From Antarcticirhabdus aurantiaca (lineage in GTDB: Bacteria > Pseudomonadota > Alphaproteobacteria > Rhizobiales > Rhizobiaceae): a stretch of 64,000 bases of DNA. Position numbers and translations under genes: made by a program. Position 1 is the first letter of the stretch, and every line of letters starts with the position of its first letter. Shown here one piece after another: positions 18,991-27,711 of the stretch. Where the stretch lies: contig NZ_VTOM01000005.1 of assembly GCF_009765365.1 (NCBI RefSeq), positions 186,001-250,000 on the forward strand. The letters are read 5' to 3'. Under the pieces are notes generated by a model that had not been told where the DNA came from, ran no database searches, and was given only the letters and a program-made list of their open reading frames with translations.

Positions 18991-19997
18991 GCCGGCGCTC
19001 CCTTGCTGATGCCGGACTCGTCGATGCGCCGAAGGATCACGCGGCCGCAGCTCTTCTCGGCGCGGGCGTTCAGCGTGACGGCGGCGATGATGACGGCGCC
19101 GGAAATAGTCATCTGCCAGAAGGGCGAGATGCCGATAACGGGCAGGGCGTTCTTGATGAGCCCGAGGAAGAGAGCGCCGAGGACGATGCCCGGCACCGAG
19201 CCGATGCCGCCGGCGATCGACACGCCGCCGATGACGCAGGCCGCGATGACGTCGAGCTCGAAGCCGGCCGCCAGGTCCACGTAGGCGACGGCGAAGCGCG
19301 ACACCCAGAGATAGCCGCAAAGGCCGGACAAGAGACCCGACAGGCAGAAGGCGCGGAACATGGCCTTGCCCGGATCGATGCCGGCATAGACCGCCGCCAC
19401 GGGGTTGCCGCCGACGGCGAAGAGCGCGCGCCCGGCTGCGGTGTAGCGGAAGCCCAGCAGCGCCAGGAGGATCACGAGGATCGCGGTCCAGGCGAGGAGC
19501 GGCAGGCCGAAGACGACCGTGCGCGGCAAGGCGAGGAAGTCCGGCGACATCTGGAAGGAATTCACCCAGGCGCCGCCCGAGAGGACGAAGGCGAGGCCGC
19601 GATAGATGGTGAGCGTGCCGAGCGTCACGACGATGGACGGCAGCCCCAGCGCGCGCACCAGCGTGCCGTTGATCGCGCCGAGAACGAGGCCGAGGCCGCA
19701 GGCGGCGAGAATGGGCACGATGACGGGAAGGTCGGGATAGTTCGCATCGATCATCGCGGCGGCCATGCCGGAGAGCGCGAGGTTCGCCGCGACGGACAGG
19801 TCGATCGAGCGCGTCAGGATCACCGCGCCTTGGCCGATCGCCAGGATGATCAGGATCGAAGTATCGGTGAAGACGCCCGCGAGGTTGGCGCCGGACACGA
19901 AGTTCGGCGCACGCGTCGAGATCAGGGCGAGGAGCGCGGCGCCGGCGAGAAGGAGCAGAACCTCGCGGGCTTTCAGAAGGGATTTCAGCTCGCTCAT
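18987..19997 (-). CDS. rhaP: Rhamnose ABC importer permease RhaP
   Basis: 336 residues, CUT2 permease. Motifs: [41 protein letters not shown] and [17 protein letters not shown]. There are many hydrophobic helices, and the N-terminus [17 protein letters not shown] matches family starts. The ATG overlaps the rhaT stop and the stop overlaps the rhaQ ATG, giving tight translational coupling across the transporter genes. Confidence 0.92.
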   Translation of the reverse strand: MSELKSLLKAREVLLLLAGAALLALISTRAPNFVSGANLAGVFTDTSILIILAIGQGAVILTRSIDLSVAANLALSGMAAAMIDANYPDLPVIVPILAACGLGLVLGAINGTLVRALGLPSIVVTLGTLTIYRGLAFVLSGGAWVNSFQMSPDFLALPRTVVFGLPLLAWTAILVILLALLGFRYTAAGRALFAVGGNPVAAVYAGIDPGKAMFRAFCLSGLLSGLCGYLWVSRFAVAYVDLAAGFELDVIAACVIGGVSIAGGIGSVPGIVLGALFLGLIKNALPVIGISPFWQMTISGAVIIAAVTLNARAEKSCGRVILRRIDESGISKGAPA

Positions 19998-21499
19998 GCC
20001 GCGATCTCCAGGTTGCCGGTCGCCGCGCGCACGAGGGTCTCGGGGCTCGCCTGGCTCCGCGCGAAGAGGCCGGCCTGCCGACCCTCGCGCATGACGAGGA
20101 TGCGGTCGCTCATGCCGAGGATCTCCGGCAGCTCGGAGGAGACCATGACGACGGCGAGCCCCTGAGCGGCGAGCTCCGAGATGAAGGCGTAGACGGCGGC
20201 CTTCGAGCCGATGTCGATGCCCTTGGTCGGCTCGTCGAGGATGATGACCTTGGGGTTCGTCGCCAGCCACTTGCCGATGACGACCTTCTGCTGGTTGCCG
20301 CCGGACAGGTTCCCGACCGGCTGGTCGAGGCTCGCCGCGCGCAGGTCCAGGCGCTCGGCATAGGTGCGGGCGAGGGCGAACTCGCGCGCCGAATCGAGAA
20401 AGACGCCGCGGCTGGTCTTCTTCAGCGAGGCCAGCGAGATGTTGGCGACGATCGACATGGGCGGGATCGTGCCGTGGCGGCCGCGCTCTTCCGGCACGTA
20501 GACGAGGCCCGCCGCGATCGCCTCGTCCGGCGAGCGCGGTCGCACCTCGCGCCCCTCGATCGTCAGGCGCCCGCGCGAGGGCTTCGTCGCGCCGAAGAGC
20601 GCTTGGCTCAGCTCCGAGCGGCCGGCGCCGACCAACCCGTAGAGCCCGAGGATCTCGCCGCGGCGCAGGGTGAAGGAGATGCCGTCGAACTCGGTCGGAT
20701 GGGCGTAGTCCTCGACGGTCATCACCGTCTCGCCGGGGGTCGTCTGCGTCTTGGGGAAGACTTCGTCCACGGGGCGGCCGACCATCAGGCGGACGATCTC
20801 GCGCTCGGAGGTCTCCTTCAGGACGCCCGCGCCGACCGAGCGGCCGTCGCGGAAGACGGCGTAGTCGTCGGCGACGCGGAAGACCTCCTCGAACTTGTGC
20901 GAGATGAAGAGGATGGCGGTGCCCTTGGCCTTGAGGCGCTCGACCACGGTGAAGAGCTCCTCCGCCTCCTTCTGGGAGAGCGCGGCGGTCGGCTCGTCCA
21001 TGACGAGGACGCGGGCGTTGATCGAAAGCGCCCGAGCGACCGCGACGAGGTGGCGCTGGCCGATCGACAGGTCCTTGAGGCGCGTGCGCGGCCCGAAGGG
21101 CGCGTCGAGGGAATGGAGGATCGCGGCGGCCCTGGCGCGGGCGGCGGGCCAGTCGACGAGGCCGAGGCGGGTGCGCGGCATGTGACCGAGCCAGATGTTC
21201 TCGGCGACGGAGAGCTCGTCGAAGAGCACGGTCTCCTGGTGAATGGCGGTGATGCCGAGCGCTTCCGCGTCGCCCGCGCTCGCGAAGCGCACGGGGGCCC
21301 CGTCGACCCGGATCTCGCCGCCGTCGGGGCGGTAGAGGCCGGTCATGGTCTTCACCAGCGTCGACTTGCCCGCCCCGTTCTCGCCGATCAGCGCGGTGAC
21401 GCGGCCGGGGCGGAGCTGGAGGTCGACCTCCGACAGCGCGCGGACGCCCGGAAAGACCTTGGTGATGCCGCGCATGTCGAGGATGGGGGCGGGGAGCAT
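19994..21499 (-). CDS. rhaT: Rhamnose ABC importer ATPase RhaT (double NBD)
   Basis: 501 residues, two nucleotide-binding domains in tandem as in RbsA/MglA. NBD1 has Walker [10 protein letters not shown] (~39-47), signature LSIGQRH and Walker B VLVMDEP. NBD2 has a degenerate Walker A (GLVGAGRS), LSGGNQQK and IILDEPTKGID. It energises rhamnose uptake through RhaPQ. The ATG at 21499 has only a weak GGAT nearby. A strong AAGGAGG sits further upstream inside a hairpin but has no in-frame start behind it, so the start is moderately certain. Confidence 0.92.
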   Translation of the reverse strand: MLPAPILDMRGITKVFPGVRALSEVDLQLRPGRVTALIGENGAGKSTLVKTMTGLYRPDGGEIRVDGAPVRFASAGDAEALGITAIHQETVLFDELSVAENIWLGHMPRTRLGLVDWPAARARAAAILHSLDAPFGPRTRLKDLSIGQRHLVAVARALSINARVLVMDEPTAALSQKEAEELFTVVERLKAKGTAILFISHKFEEVFRVADDYAVFRDGRSVGAGVLKETSEREIVRLMVGRPVDEVFPKTQTTPGETVMTVEDYAHPTEFDGISFTLRRGEILGLYGLVGAGRSELSQALFGATKPSRGRLTIEGREVRPRSPDEAIAAGLVYVPEERGRHGTIPPMSIVANISLASLKKTSRGVFLDSAREFALARTYAERLDLRAASLDQPVGNLSGGNQQKVVIGKWLATNPKVIILDEPTKGIDIGSKAAVYAFISELAAQGLAVVMVSSELPEILGMSDRILVMREGRQAGLFARSQASPETLVRAATGNLEIAA

Positions 21500-21532
21500 G
21501 GCGTGGGATCCGGGGTGGTGAGTTCGAAGCCA

Positions 21533-21706
21533 CCTCCTTTTCAGAAAGGAGGCGCCTCCCCTCTCCCGCGCACGGGAGAGGGTGCCCCGAAGGGGCGGGG
21601 GAGGGTTTTTCCAGGGTGCGCGGCAGGCGCGCCCAGTCCATCGGAAGCGCGGCGGCCGGGAGACCCTCATCCGCCTGCCGGCACCTTCTTCCGATACGGG
21701 AGAAGG
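21533..21706. repeat. Cluster of REP-like hairpins between rhaS and rhaT
   Basis: In the 242-base gap there are: CCTCCTTT-TCAG-AAAGGAGG (21533-21552); a 10-bp perfect stem CCCTCTCCCG-N4-CGGGAGAGGG (21559-21582); GCCCC-GAA-GGGGC (21584-21596); and CCTTCTTCCG-ATA-CGGGAGAAGG (21684-21706, one mismatch). A related copy lies at 25978-26004 between rhaD and rhaI. The CTCCCG/CGGGAG core is shared. In the rhaS-rhaT mRNA these could protect the upstream rhaS message and lower downstream expression. Confidence 0.65.
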
Positions 21707-21741
21707 GAGCGGTGTCTCCGCCGCTCCCTTTCCGGTCGTTC

Positions 21742-22743
21742 TCAGAAGATCTTCGAGAACTCGTCGATGTTCGAGGCGTCGTAGGTGAAGGGCTCGGACA
21801 TGGCGGCCTCGGCGCCTTCGCCGACCGTGATCTCGCCCATGCGGCCGGCCTTCAGCTTCTGCCCCGGCTCGACCTTGGTGATGTCGCCCTCGACGAGGTC
21901 ATGGGCGAGCATGGCGGCGGAATAGCCGAGATCGATCGGGTTCCAGATGGCGAAGGACTTCGATGTTCCCGCCTTGATCGCGCCGGCCATCTCGGAAGGG
22001 AGGCCGAGGCCGGTGACGAAGACCTGGCCGGTCTTGCCGGCATCCGCGACGGCCTGGGCGGCCGCGACGATGCCGACCGAGGTCGGGGCGATGATGACCT
22101 TCACCTCGGGATGGGCCTGGAGGAGAGCGGTCGCTTCGCGGTAGCTCTTGTCCGACAGGTCGTCGCCGTAGACGGTGGTGACGATGTTGATGCCGGGATA
22201 GTTCGGGAGCGCCTTCTTCATCTCCTCGATCCAGACGTTCTGGTTGGTCGAGGTGGCAGTAGCCGAAAGGATCGCGACGTCGCCCTTGCCCTCGGGGAGG
22301 GCTGCGGCGGCGAGCTTCAGGCAGGTCTCGCCGATCAGCGCGTTGGAGGAGGGGTTGAGGTGCATGATGCGCCCCTCGGGCGCGACGCCCGAATCCCAGG
22401 AGATCACCTTGATCCCGCGATCCATGGCGCGCTTGAGGACGGGCGCGAGGGCGTCGGGGTCGTTGGCCGAAACGGCGATGGCGTCGACGCGCTGCGAGAC
22501 GAGCGAGTTCAGGACCTCGATCTGGCCTTCGGCGGTGGTCGTCGTCGGGCCGGTATAGATGATCTCGGTGTTGCCGAGCTCCTTGGCGGCTTCCTCGGCG
22601 CCCTTGTTGGCGGCGTCGAAGAAGCCGTTGCCGAGCGACTTGACGACGAGCGCGATGCGCGTCGGCTCCTGCGCGGACGCCGCGCCGCCCATCAGCGCGA
22701 CGGCGAAGGCGGCGCTGAGCGCCAGGGTCTTTATCAGGGACAT
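21742..22743 (-). CDS. rhaS: Rhamnose ABC importer periplasmic binding protein RhaS
   Basis: 333 residues. The signal peptide MSLIKTLALSAAFAVALMGG ends at Ala-Ser-Ala before QEPTRIA. The mature part is a type I periplasmic sugar-binding fold (IALVVKSLGNGFFDAANKG, VDAIAVSANDPDALAPVL, VISWDSGV). It captures rhamnose for RhaTPQ. GGGAGGAG lies before the ATG. The gene is 69 bases after rhaR and is separated from rhaT by a hairpin-rich gap, the usual arrangement where the binding protein is made in excess. Confidence 0.92.
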   Translation of the reverse strand: MSLIKTLALSAAFAVALMGGAASAQEPTRIALVVKSLGNGFFDAANKGAEEAAKELGNTEIIYTGPTTTTAEGQIEVLNSLVSQRVDAIAVSANDPDALAPVLKRAMDRGIKVISWDSGVAPEGRIMHLNPSSNALIGETCLKLAAAALPEGKGDVAILSATATSTNQNVWIEEMKKALPNYPGINIVTTVYGDDLSDKSYREATALLQAHPEVKVIIAPTSVGIVAAAQAVADAGKTGQVFVTGLGLPSEMAGAIKAGTSKSFAIWNPIDLGYSAAMLAHDLVEGDITKVEPGQKLKAGRMGEITVGEGAEAAMSEPFTYDASNIDEFSKIF

Positions 22744-22812
22744 GCGTTTCTCCTCCCGGGTTGCATGCGATGGGTCATCGGCGGCCGCGGCAAGCCCCGC
22801 GGCCGGATCTCG

Positions 22813-23625
22813 TCAGGCGGCGCCGACCTCGCGGGGCACCGCATCCGTCCCGCTCGCGCGGGCGACGATCAGGCGAACGCCCGCCGCCTCGATCATCGCG
22901 GCGGCCGCGTCGGGGATGTTCTCGTCGGTGACGATCGTCGAGACCGTCTCCAGGGGCGCGACGATCATGGCCGAGCGGGCGGCGAACTTGGTGGAATCCA
23001 CCAGCACCACCAGCTCCTCGGCCTGGCGCATCAGGCGCTGCTCGCTCTGGACGATCAGCGGCTCGCTCTCGGCGACGCCGAGGTGCGACACGGCCTGCGC
23101 GCCCATGAACATCAGCCGCGCGCCGAAATGCTTGATGCCGTCGGCCTCGAAGGGGCTGAGGATCAGGCTCTGGTCGCGATAGACCGCGCCCGCCGGCAGG
23201 AGCACCGTGCACTTGGAATGCTTCACCAGGTGCTCGGCGATGCCGAAGGAGTTGGTCATCACCTGGACCTGACGGCCGCCGAGGAAATGGACCATCTGGA
23301 AGGTCGTGGTGCCGCCGTTGAGGATGATCGCGTCGCCGTCGCGGCACAGCTCCGCCGCGGCGCGCGCGATGGCCCGCTTCTCGCGCTGGTTCAGTCCTTC
23401 CGCGACGCGGAAGGGCCGGCCGGCGATCTGGCCGTAGGGCGAGGGGTTCAAGGGCTCGGCGCCGCCGCGCACCCGGCGCAGCTTCTTCTGCAGCGCCAGC
23501 TCGGCGATGTCGCGCCGGATCGTCGCCTCCGAGGCGCCGGTCAGCTCCGACAGCTCGGAAACGGTCGCGATCGACCGGTTGCCGACCGCTCCCAGAATGA
23601 TCCGATGGCGCTCGCGCTCGTGCAT
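22813..23625 (-). CDS. rhaR: DeoR-family transcriptional regulator RhaR
   Basis: 270 residues: N-terminal DeoR winged HTH (HERERHRIILGAVGN, VSELSELTGASEATIRRDI, LRRVRGGA), then the DeoR C-terminal sensor domain (ILNGGTTTFQMV, LVDSTKFAARS). It leads the rhaRSTPQUK operon and likely represses both this operon and divergent rhaDI until a rhamnose catabolite binds. GGGGAGGAC precedes the ATG at 23625; an upstream TTG at 23679 lacks an RBS and falls inside the promoter region. Confidence 0.9.
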   Translation of the reverse strand: MHERERHRIILGAVGNRSIATVSELSELTGASEATIRRDIAELALQKKLRRVRGGAEPLNPSPYGQIAGRPFRVAEGLNQREKRAIARAAAELCRDGDAIILNGGTTTFQMVHFLGGRQVQVMTNSFGIAEHLVKHSKCTVLLPAGAVYRDQSLILSPFEADGIKHFGARLMFMGAQAVSHLGVAESEPLIVQSEQRLMRQAEELVVLVDSTKFAARSAMIVAPLETVSTIVTDENIPDAAAAMIEAAGVRLIVARASGTDAVPREVGAA

Positions 23626-23841
23626 CGAAGCTGCGTCCTCCCCGACGACGAAATCATCCGCTTTCCCGATGATTGTCAATCAACATCGAGCAGAAATAAT
23701 CATGTTGCATCGCACAATGATCGATCGTGATCGAAATTGTTGACTTGTGCGCGGATTGGGCGGAGAGGTTGGCGGATGGACGAGGGCGCCGCGGTTTGAG
23801 CCGGGAGAAGCGCGCCCGATCGATTCGGGAGGAGCTGCCCC
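23626..23841. promoter_or_regulatory. Divergent rhaR / rhaD control region with candidate operator
   Basis: The 216-base divergent region is clearly AT-richer than its surroundings. It contains the inverted repeat CAACAT (23681-23686) - N15 - ATGTTG (23702-23707), with centres 21 bases apart (two helical turns), and the palindrome GATCGATC further right. A minus-strand TTGACA (23674-23679) could be the rhaR -35, and TTGACT near 23738 the rhaD -35. DeoR regulators usually bind such repeated sites. Both promoter calls are by eye. Confidence 0.5.
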
Positions 23842-25944
23842 ATGTCGGACTCGACGCCTAAGAACCGCCTCGCCAACCTGTGGGACGACGCCAAGGCGGC
23901 CGCCATGGACGAGCCGGGGCGGCTCCTCTACCGCTCGAACCTTCTCGGTTCCGACAAGCGCATCACCAATTACGGCGGCGGCAACACCTCGGCCAAGGTC
24001 GAGATGGCCGACCCGCTGACCGGCGAGCCGGTGACGGTGCTCTGGGTGAAGGGCTCAGGGGGAGACGTCGGCACGATGAAGCTCGACGGCTTCTCGACGC
24101 TCTACCAGGACAAGCTCGAAGCGCTTCGCGGCATCTACAAGGGCGTGGAAATGGAGGACGCGATGGTGGGCTATCTCCCCCATTGCACCTTCAACCTCAA
24201 CCCGCGCGCCGCCTCCATCGACACGCCTCTCCACGCCTACCTGCCTTACGCCCACGTCGATCACATGCACCCCGACGCGGTGATCGCCATCGCCGCGACG
24301 AAGAACAGCCGCGAGCTGACGCGCCGCATCTACGGCGAGGAGATCGGCTGGCTCCCCTGGCGCCGCCCCGGCTTCCAGCTCGGCCTGGATCTCTCACGCT
24401 TCGCGCGGGAGAACCCGAATGCCAAGGGCGTCGTCCTGGAGAGCCACGGGCTCTTCACTTGGGGTCCCACCGCCAGGGAGTGCTACGAGACGACGCTCCG
24501 CATCATCAACCGCGCGATCGAGTGGTTCGAAGGGGAACTCTCCGGCAAGCCTGCCTTCGGCGGGCTCGTCGTGCGAGCCGCCGACCCGCAGGCGCGCCGC
24601 GCGGCGGCGGCCAAGCTCATGCCCGCCATCCGCGGCTTCATCGGCGGGGACGAGAAGAAGGTCGGCCACTTCGACGATTCGCCGGCCGTCCTCGACTTCG
24701 TCGGCTCGCGCGACTTCGAGCCCCTGGCGGCGCTCGGCACGTCCTGCCCCGACCACTTCCTGCGCACCAAGATCCGCCCGCTAGTCCTGCCCTTTGATCC
24801 CGCCACCGGCGATCTCGACGGGCTCGTCGCCGCGCTGCCCCAGGCGATCGAGGACTATCGCGCCGGCTACGCCGCCTATTACGAGCGTTGCCGCCACGCG
24901 GACTCTCCGGCGATCCGCGATCCCAACGCGGTGATCTACCTCGTGGCCGGCATCGGCATGATCGCCTTCGCCAAGGACAAGGCGACGGCGCGCATCGCCT
25001 CGGAGTTCTACGTCAACGCGATCAACGTGATGCGCGGCGCGTCCGGCGTCGACACCTATCAGGGCCTGCCCGAGCAGGAGGCCTTCGACATCGAGTACTG
25101 GCTCCTGGAGGAGGCGAAGCTTCAGCGCATGCCGAAGCCCAAGAGCCTTGCCGGGCGCGTCGCGCTGGTGACGGGCGGGGCAGGCGGCATCGGCCGCGCC
25201 ACGGCCGAGCGGCTGATGGGGGAGGGCGCCTGCGTCGTCCTCGCCGACATCGACGCCGGCGCGCTGGAGGAGGCGCGGGCCGACTTCGCCAAGCGCTACG
25301 GTTCCGACCAGGTCCGCACCGTCCGCTTCGACGTCACCGACGAGGCGGCGGTCGCGGCCGGCTTCGCCGACGCCTTCGCCGAATATGGCGGGCTCGACAT
25401 CCTCGTCTCCAATGCCGGCATCGCCTCGGCCGCGCCGATCGAGACGACCGAGCTGTCGGTCTGGAACCGCAACATCTCGATCCTCGGCACCGGCTACTTC
25501 CTCGTCTCGCGCGAAGCCTTCCGCCTGTTCCGCCGCCAGAAGCTCGGCGGCAACGTCGTCTTCATCGCTTCCAAGAACGGCCTCGCCGCCTCGCCCGGCG
25601 CCTCCGCCTACTGCGCCGCCAAGGCCGCCGAGATCCACCTCGCCCGCTGCCTGGCGCTGGAAGGCGCGGAGGCCGGCATCCGCGTCAACGTCGTGAACCC
25701 CGACGCGGTCCTGCGCGGCTCGAAGATCTGGTCCGGCGAATGGCGCGAGCAGCGCGCCGCCTCCTCCAGGCTCGAAGTCGACCAGCTGGAGGAGCACTAC
25801 CGCAACCGCTCGCTCCTCAAGCGCTCGGTCTATCCCGAAGACATCGCGGAGGGCGTCTACTTCCTCGCCTCGGACCTGTCGGCCAAATCCACCGGCAACA
25901 TCCTCAACGTCGACGCCGGCAACGCCCAGAGCTTCACGCGCTGA
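23842..25944 (+). CDS. rhaD: Bifunctional rhamnulose-1-phosphate aldolase / lactaldehyde (alcohol) dehydrogenase RhaD
   Basis: 700 residues. Residues 1 to ~420 are a class II aldolase domain (NYGGGNTSAKVE near the start, Zn ligands in HVDHMHPDA, ESHGLFTWG). From ~435 to the end is an SDR domain: VTGGAGGIGRATAERL (NAD binding), SNAG, then YCAAKAAE (Tyr-x3-Lys catalytic pair). The aldolase splits rhamnulose-1-P into DHAP and L-lactaldehyde, and the SDR part oxidises or reduces the aldehyde. GGGAGGAG precedes the ATG. This fused form is typical of rhizobial rha loci. Confidence 0.93.
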   Translation: MSDSTPKNRLANLWDDAKAAAMDEPGRLLYRSNLLGSDKRITNYGGGNTSAKVEMADPLTGEPVTVLWVKGSGGDVGTMKLDGFSTLYQDKLEALRGIYKGVEMEDAMVGYLPHCTFNLNPRAASIDTPLHAYLPYAHVDHMHPDAVIAIAATKNSRELTRRIYGEEIGWLPWRRPGFQLGLDLSRFARENPNAKGVVLESHGLFTWGPTARECYETTLRIINRAIEWFEGELSGKPAFGGLVVRAADPQARRAAAAKLMPAIRGFIGGDEKKVGHFDDSPAVLDFVGSRDFEPLAALGTSCPDHFLRTKIRPLVLPFDPATGDLDGLVAALPQAIEDYRAGYAAYYERCRHADSPAIRDPNAVIYLVAGIGMIAFAKDKATARIASEFYVNAINVMRGASGVDTYQGLPEQEAFDIEYWLLEEAKLQRMPKPKSLAGRVALVTGGAGGIGRATAERLMGEGACVVLADIDAGALEEARADFAKRYGSDQVRTVRFDVTDEAAVAAGFADAFAEYGGLDILVSNAGIASAAPIETTELSVWNRNISILGTGYFLVSREAFRLFRRQKLGGNVVFIASKNGLAASPGASAYCAAKAAEIHLARCLALEGAEAGIRVNVVNPDAVLRGSKIWSGEWREQRAASSRLEVDQLEEHYRNRSLLKRSVYPEDIAEGVYFLASDLSAKSTGNILNVDAGNAQSFTR

Positions 25945-25977
25945 GGCTTCGCTTCTCGAGTGCGGCCGATCCGCTGT

Positions 25978-26004
25978 CCCTTTCTCCCGCCCACGGGAGA
26001 GGGG
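25978..26004. repeat. REP-like CTCCCG/CGGGAG palindrome between rhaD and rhaI
   Basis: An imperfect stem built on CTCCCG-CCCA-CGGGAG, with the same core and outer CTCT/AGAG arms as the copy at 21559-21582 on the other side of rhaR. It lies in the 97-base rhaD-rhaI spacer. Confidence 0.5.
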
Positions 26005-26041
26005 AAGCGCCCCCATCTGACATGCCGAGGGAGGACCCATC

Positions 26042-27340
26042 ATGACCGATCTGCCGATCGCGGCCGACATCGTCGAGACCGCAAACGCCCAAGCCCGCGC
26101 CGATCACGAGGCCGACTACGCGGCGCTCGGCGAGAAGCTCGCGCGCCGCGGCGTCGACGTGGAGGCCGTCACCGCCAAGGTCGTCGACTTCGCCGTCGCC
26201 GTGCCCTCCTGGGGCGTCGGCACCGGCGGCACGCGCTTCGCCCGCTTTCCCGGGGGCGGCGAGCCGCGCGGCATCTTCGAGAAGCTCGACGACTGCGCCG
26301 TCATCCACCAGCTGACGCGCGCGACGCCCGCCGTCTCGCTGCACATCCCCTGGGACAAGGCGGACCCGGCCGCCCTGAAGGAGAAGGCCGCCTCGCTCGG
26401 CATCACCTTCGACGCGATGAACTCCAACACCTTCCAGGACCATCCCGACGATCCGAACCAGCCGCTCTCCTACAAGTACGGCTCGCTCTCCCACACCGAC
26501 CCGGCCGTGCGCGAGCAGGCGATCGCCCACAATGTCGAGACGATCGAGATCGGCCAGGCCATCGGCTCCAAGGCGCTGACGGTCTGGATCGGCGACGGCT
26601 CGAACTTTCCCGGCCAGTCGGACCTCGGCCGCGCCTTCGACCGCTATCTCGACTCGATGAAGGCGATCGCCGCCCGGCTCCCGGCGGACTGGCGCATCTT
26701 CTCCGAGCACAAGATGTACGAGCCGGCCTTCTACTCGACCGTCGTCCAGGACTGGGGCACGAGCCTCATGACGGCGCAGGAGCTGGGCTCCCAGGCCTTC
26801 TGCCTCGTCGACCTCGGCCACCACGCGCCCAACGTCAACATCGAGCAGATCGTCACGCGCCTGATCCGGGCGGGCAAGCTCGGCGGCTTTCACTTCAACG
26901 ATTCGAAGTACGGCGACGACGATCTCGATTCCGGCTCCATCGATCCCTTCCGCCTGTTCCTGGTCTTCAACGAGCTGGTCGGCGCGGGATCGACGCTCGA
27001 TCGCCTGTCGCCGGCCTACATGATCGACCAGTCGCACAACGTGACCGACCCGATCGAGAGCCTGATCCGCTCCGCGAACGAGATCCGCCGCGCCTATGCG
27101 CAGGCGCTCCTCGTCGATCGCGCGGGCCTCGCCGCCTTCCAGGAGGCGAACGACGCGATGATGGCCTCGGAGACGCTGAAGAGCGCCTTCCGCCTCGACG
27201 TCGAGCCGATCCTCGCCGAGGCACGGCGCCGGGCGGGCGGCGCCATCGACCCCGTCGCCGCCTATCGCGCGAGCGGCTACCGCGCGGGCGTCGCAGCCGA
27301 GCGCCCGGCCTCCAAGAGCGGTGGCGGCGGCATCGTCTGA
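26042..27340 (+). CDS. rhaI: L-rhamnose isomerase RhaI (catabolic, Pseudomonas-type)
   Basis: 432 residues, xylose isomerase-like TIM barrel of the L-rhamnose catabolism isomerase type. Metal and substrate segments are visible: SEHKMYEPAFYSTVVQDWGT, VDLGHHAPNVNIEQ and GGFHFNDSKYGDDDLDSGSI (Asp-rich metal site). It converts L-rhamnose to L-rhamnulose, which RhaK then phosphorylates. GGGAGGA lies before the ATG. It follows rhaD by 97 bases and is presumably co-transcribed with it. Confidence 0.93.
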   Translation: MTDLPIAADIVETANAQARADHEADYAALGEKLARRGVDVEAVTAKVVDFAVAVPSWGVGTGGTRFARFPGGGEPRGIFEKLDDCAVIHQLTRATPAVSLHIPWDKADPAALKEKAASLGITFDAMNSNTFQDHPDDPNQPLSYKYGSLSHTDPAVREQAIAHNVETIEIGQAIGSKALTVWIGDGSNFPGQSDLGRAFDRYLDSMKAIAARLPADWRIFSEHKMYEPAFYSTVVQDWGTSLMTAQELGSQAFCLVDLGHHAPNVNIEQIVTRLIRAGKLGGFHFNDSKYGDDDLDSGSIDPFRLFLVFNELVGAGSTLDRLSPAYMIDQSHNVTDPIESLIRSANEIRRAYAQALLVDRAGLAAFQEANDAMMASETLKSAFRLDVEPILAEARRRAGGAIDPVAAYRASGYRAGVAAERPASKSGGGGIV

Positions 27341-27711
27341 CGGGTCGATGCACGCTGAGGGCGAGGCCGGCGGAGCAGGCTTTCGGAGCCTTTCCGCTCG
27401 CCGCAATCTATTCTGTCCTAATCGATTAGTTATTGAGAAATAAACACTTTTCAGCTTTTGTATGACGTAATTGCGTCAGGGGCGCCCGCCTTCGCAAAGA
27501 CTTTCCCGCGAAAAAAGCTTCACCTTATCATTGCGCTCGAAAAAACCGATCGTATCTAAGCCCGGCGCGCCGTGGGCGCCGGGCGCGGAGCTTCGTCTGC
27601 CGCTCCGGGTGCCACGCAAGGTCGCGCGACGATCGTGGATCCGGCGAGCGAGCCTCGCGCGGGTCCTTTTGCTGCAACACGCGGCGGAGAGACCGCCAGG
27701 AGGCATAGACG
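27341..27711 (+). promoter_or_regulatory. Promoter and structured leader of terC
   Basis: 371 non-coding bases. The left part is strikingly AT-rich (27405-27480) and contains the near-perfect palindrome TGACGTAATTGCGTCA around 27462-27477, a likely operator. A promoter candidate is TTGCGC (27531-27536) - N16 - TATCTA (27553-27558). Just after it is a stem CCCGGCGC (27561-27568) / GCGCCGGG (27576-27583), followed by ~125 bases of GC-rich leader ending in the AGGAGG of terC. It may be a regulatory RNA, but I could not match it securely to the Mn2+ (yybP-ykoY) riboswitch. Confidence 0.45.

Noticed and set aside
27590-27711. Mn2+ (yybP-ykoY) riboswitch before terC
   Set aside because: Only context and a faint AGAGACC near the 3' end agree; the GGGGAGUAG core could not be found by eye, so it is kept as an undefined leader.
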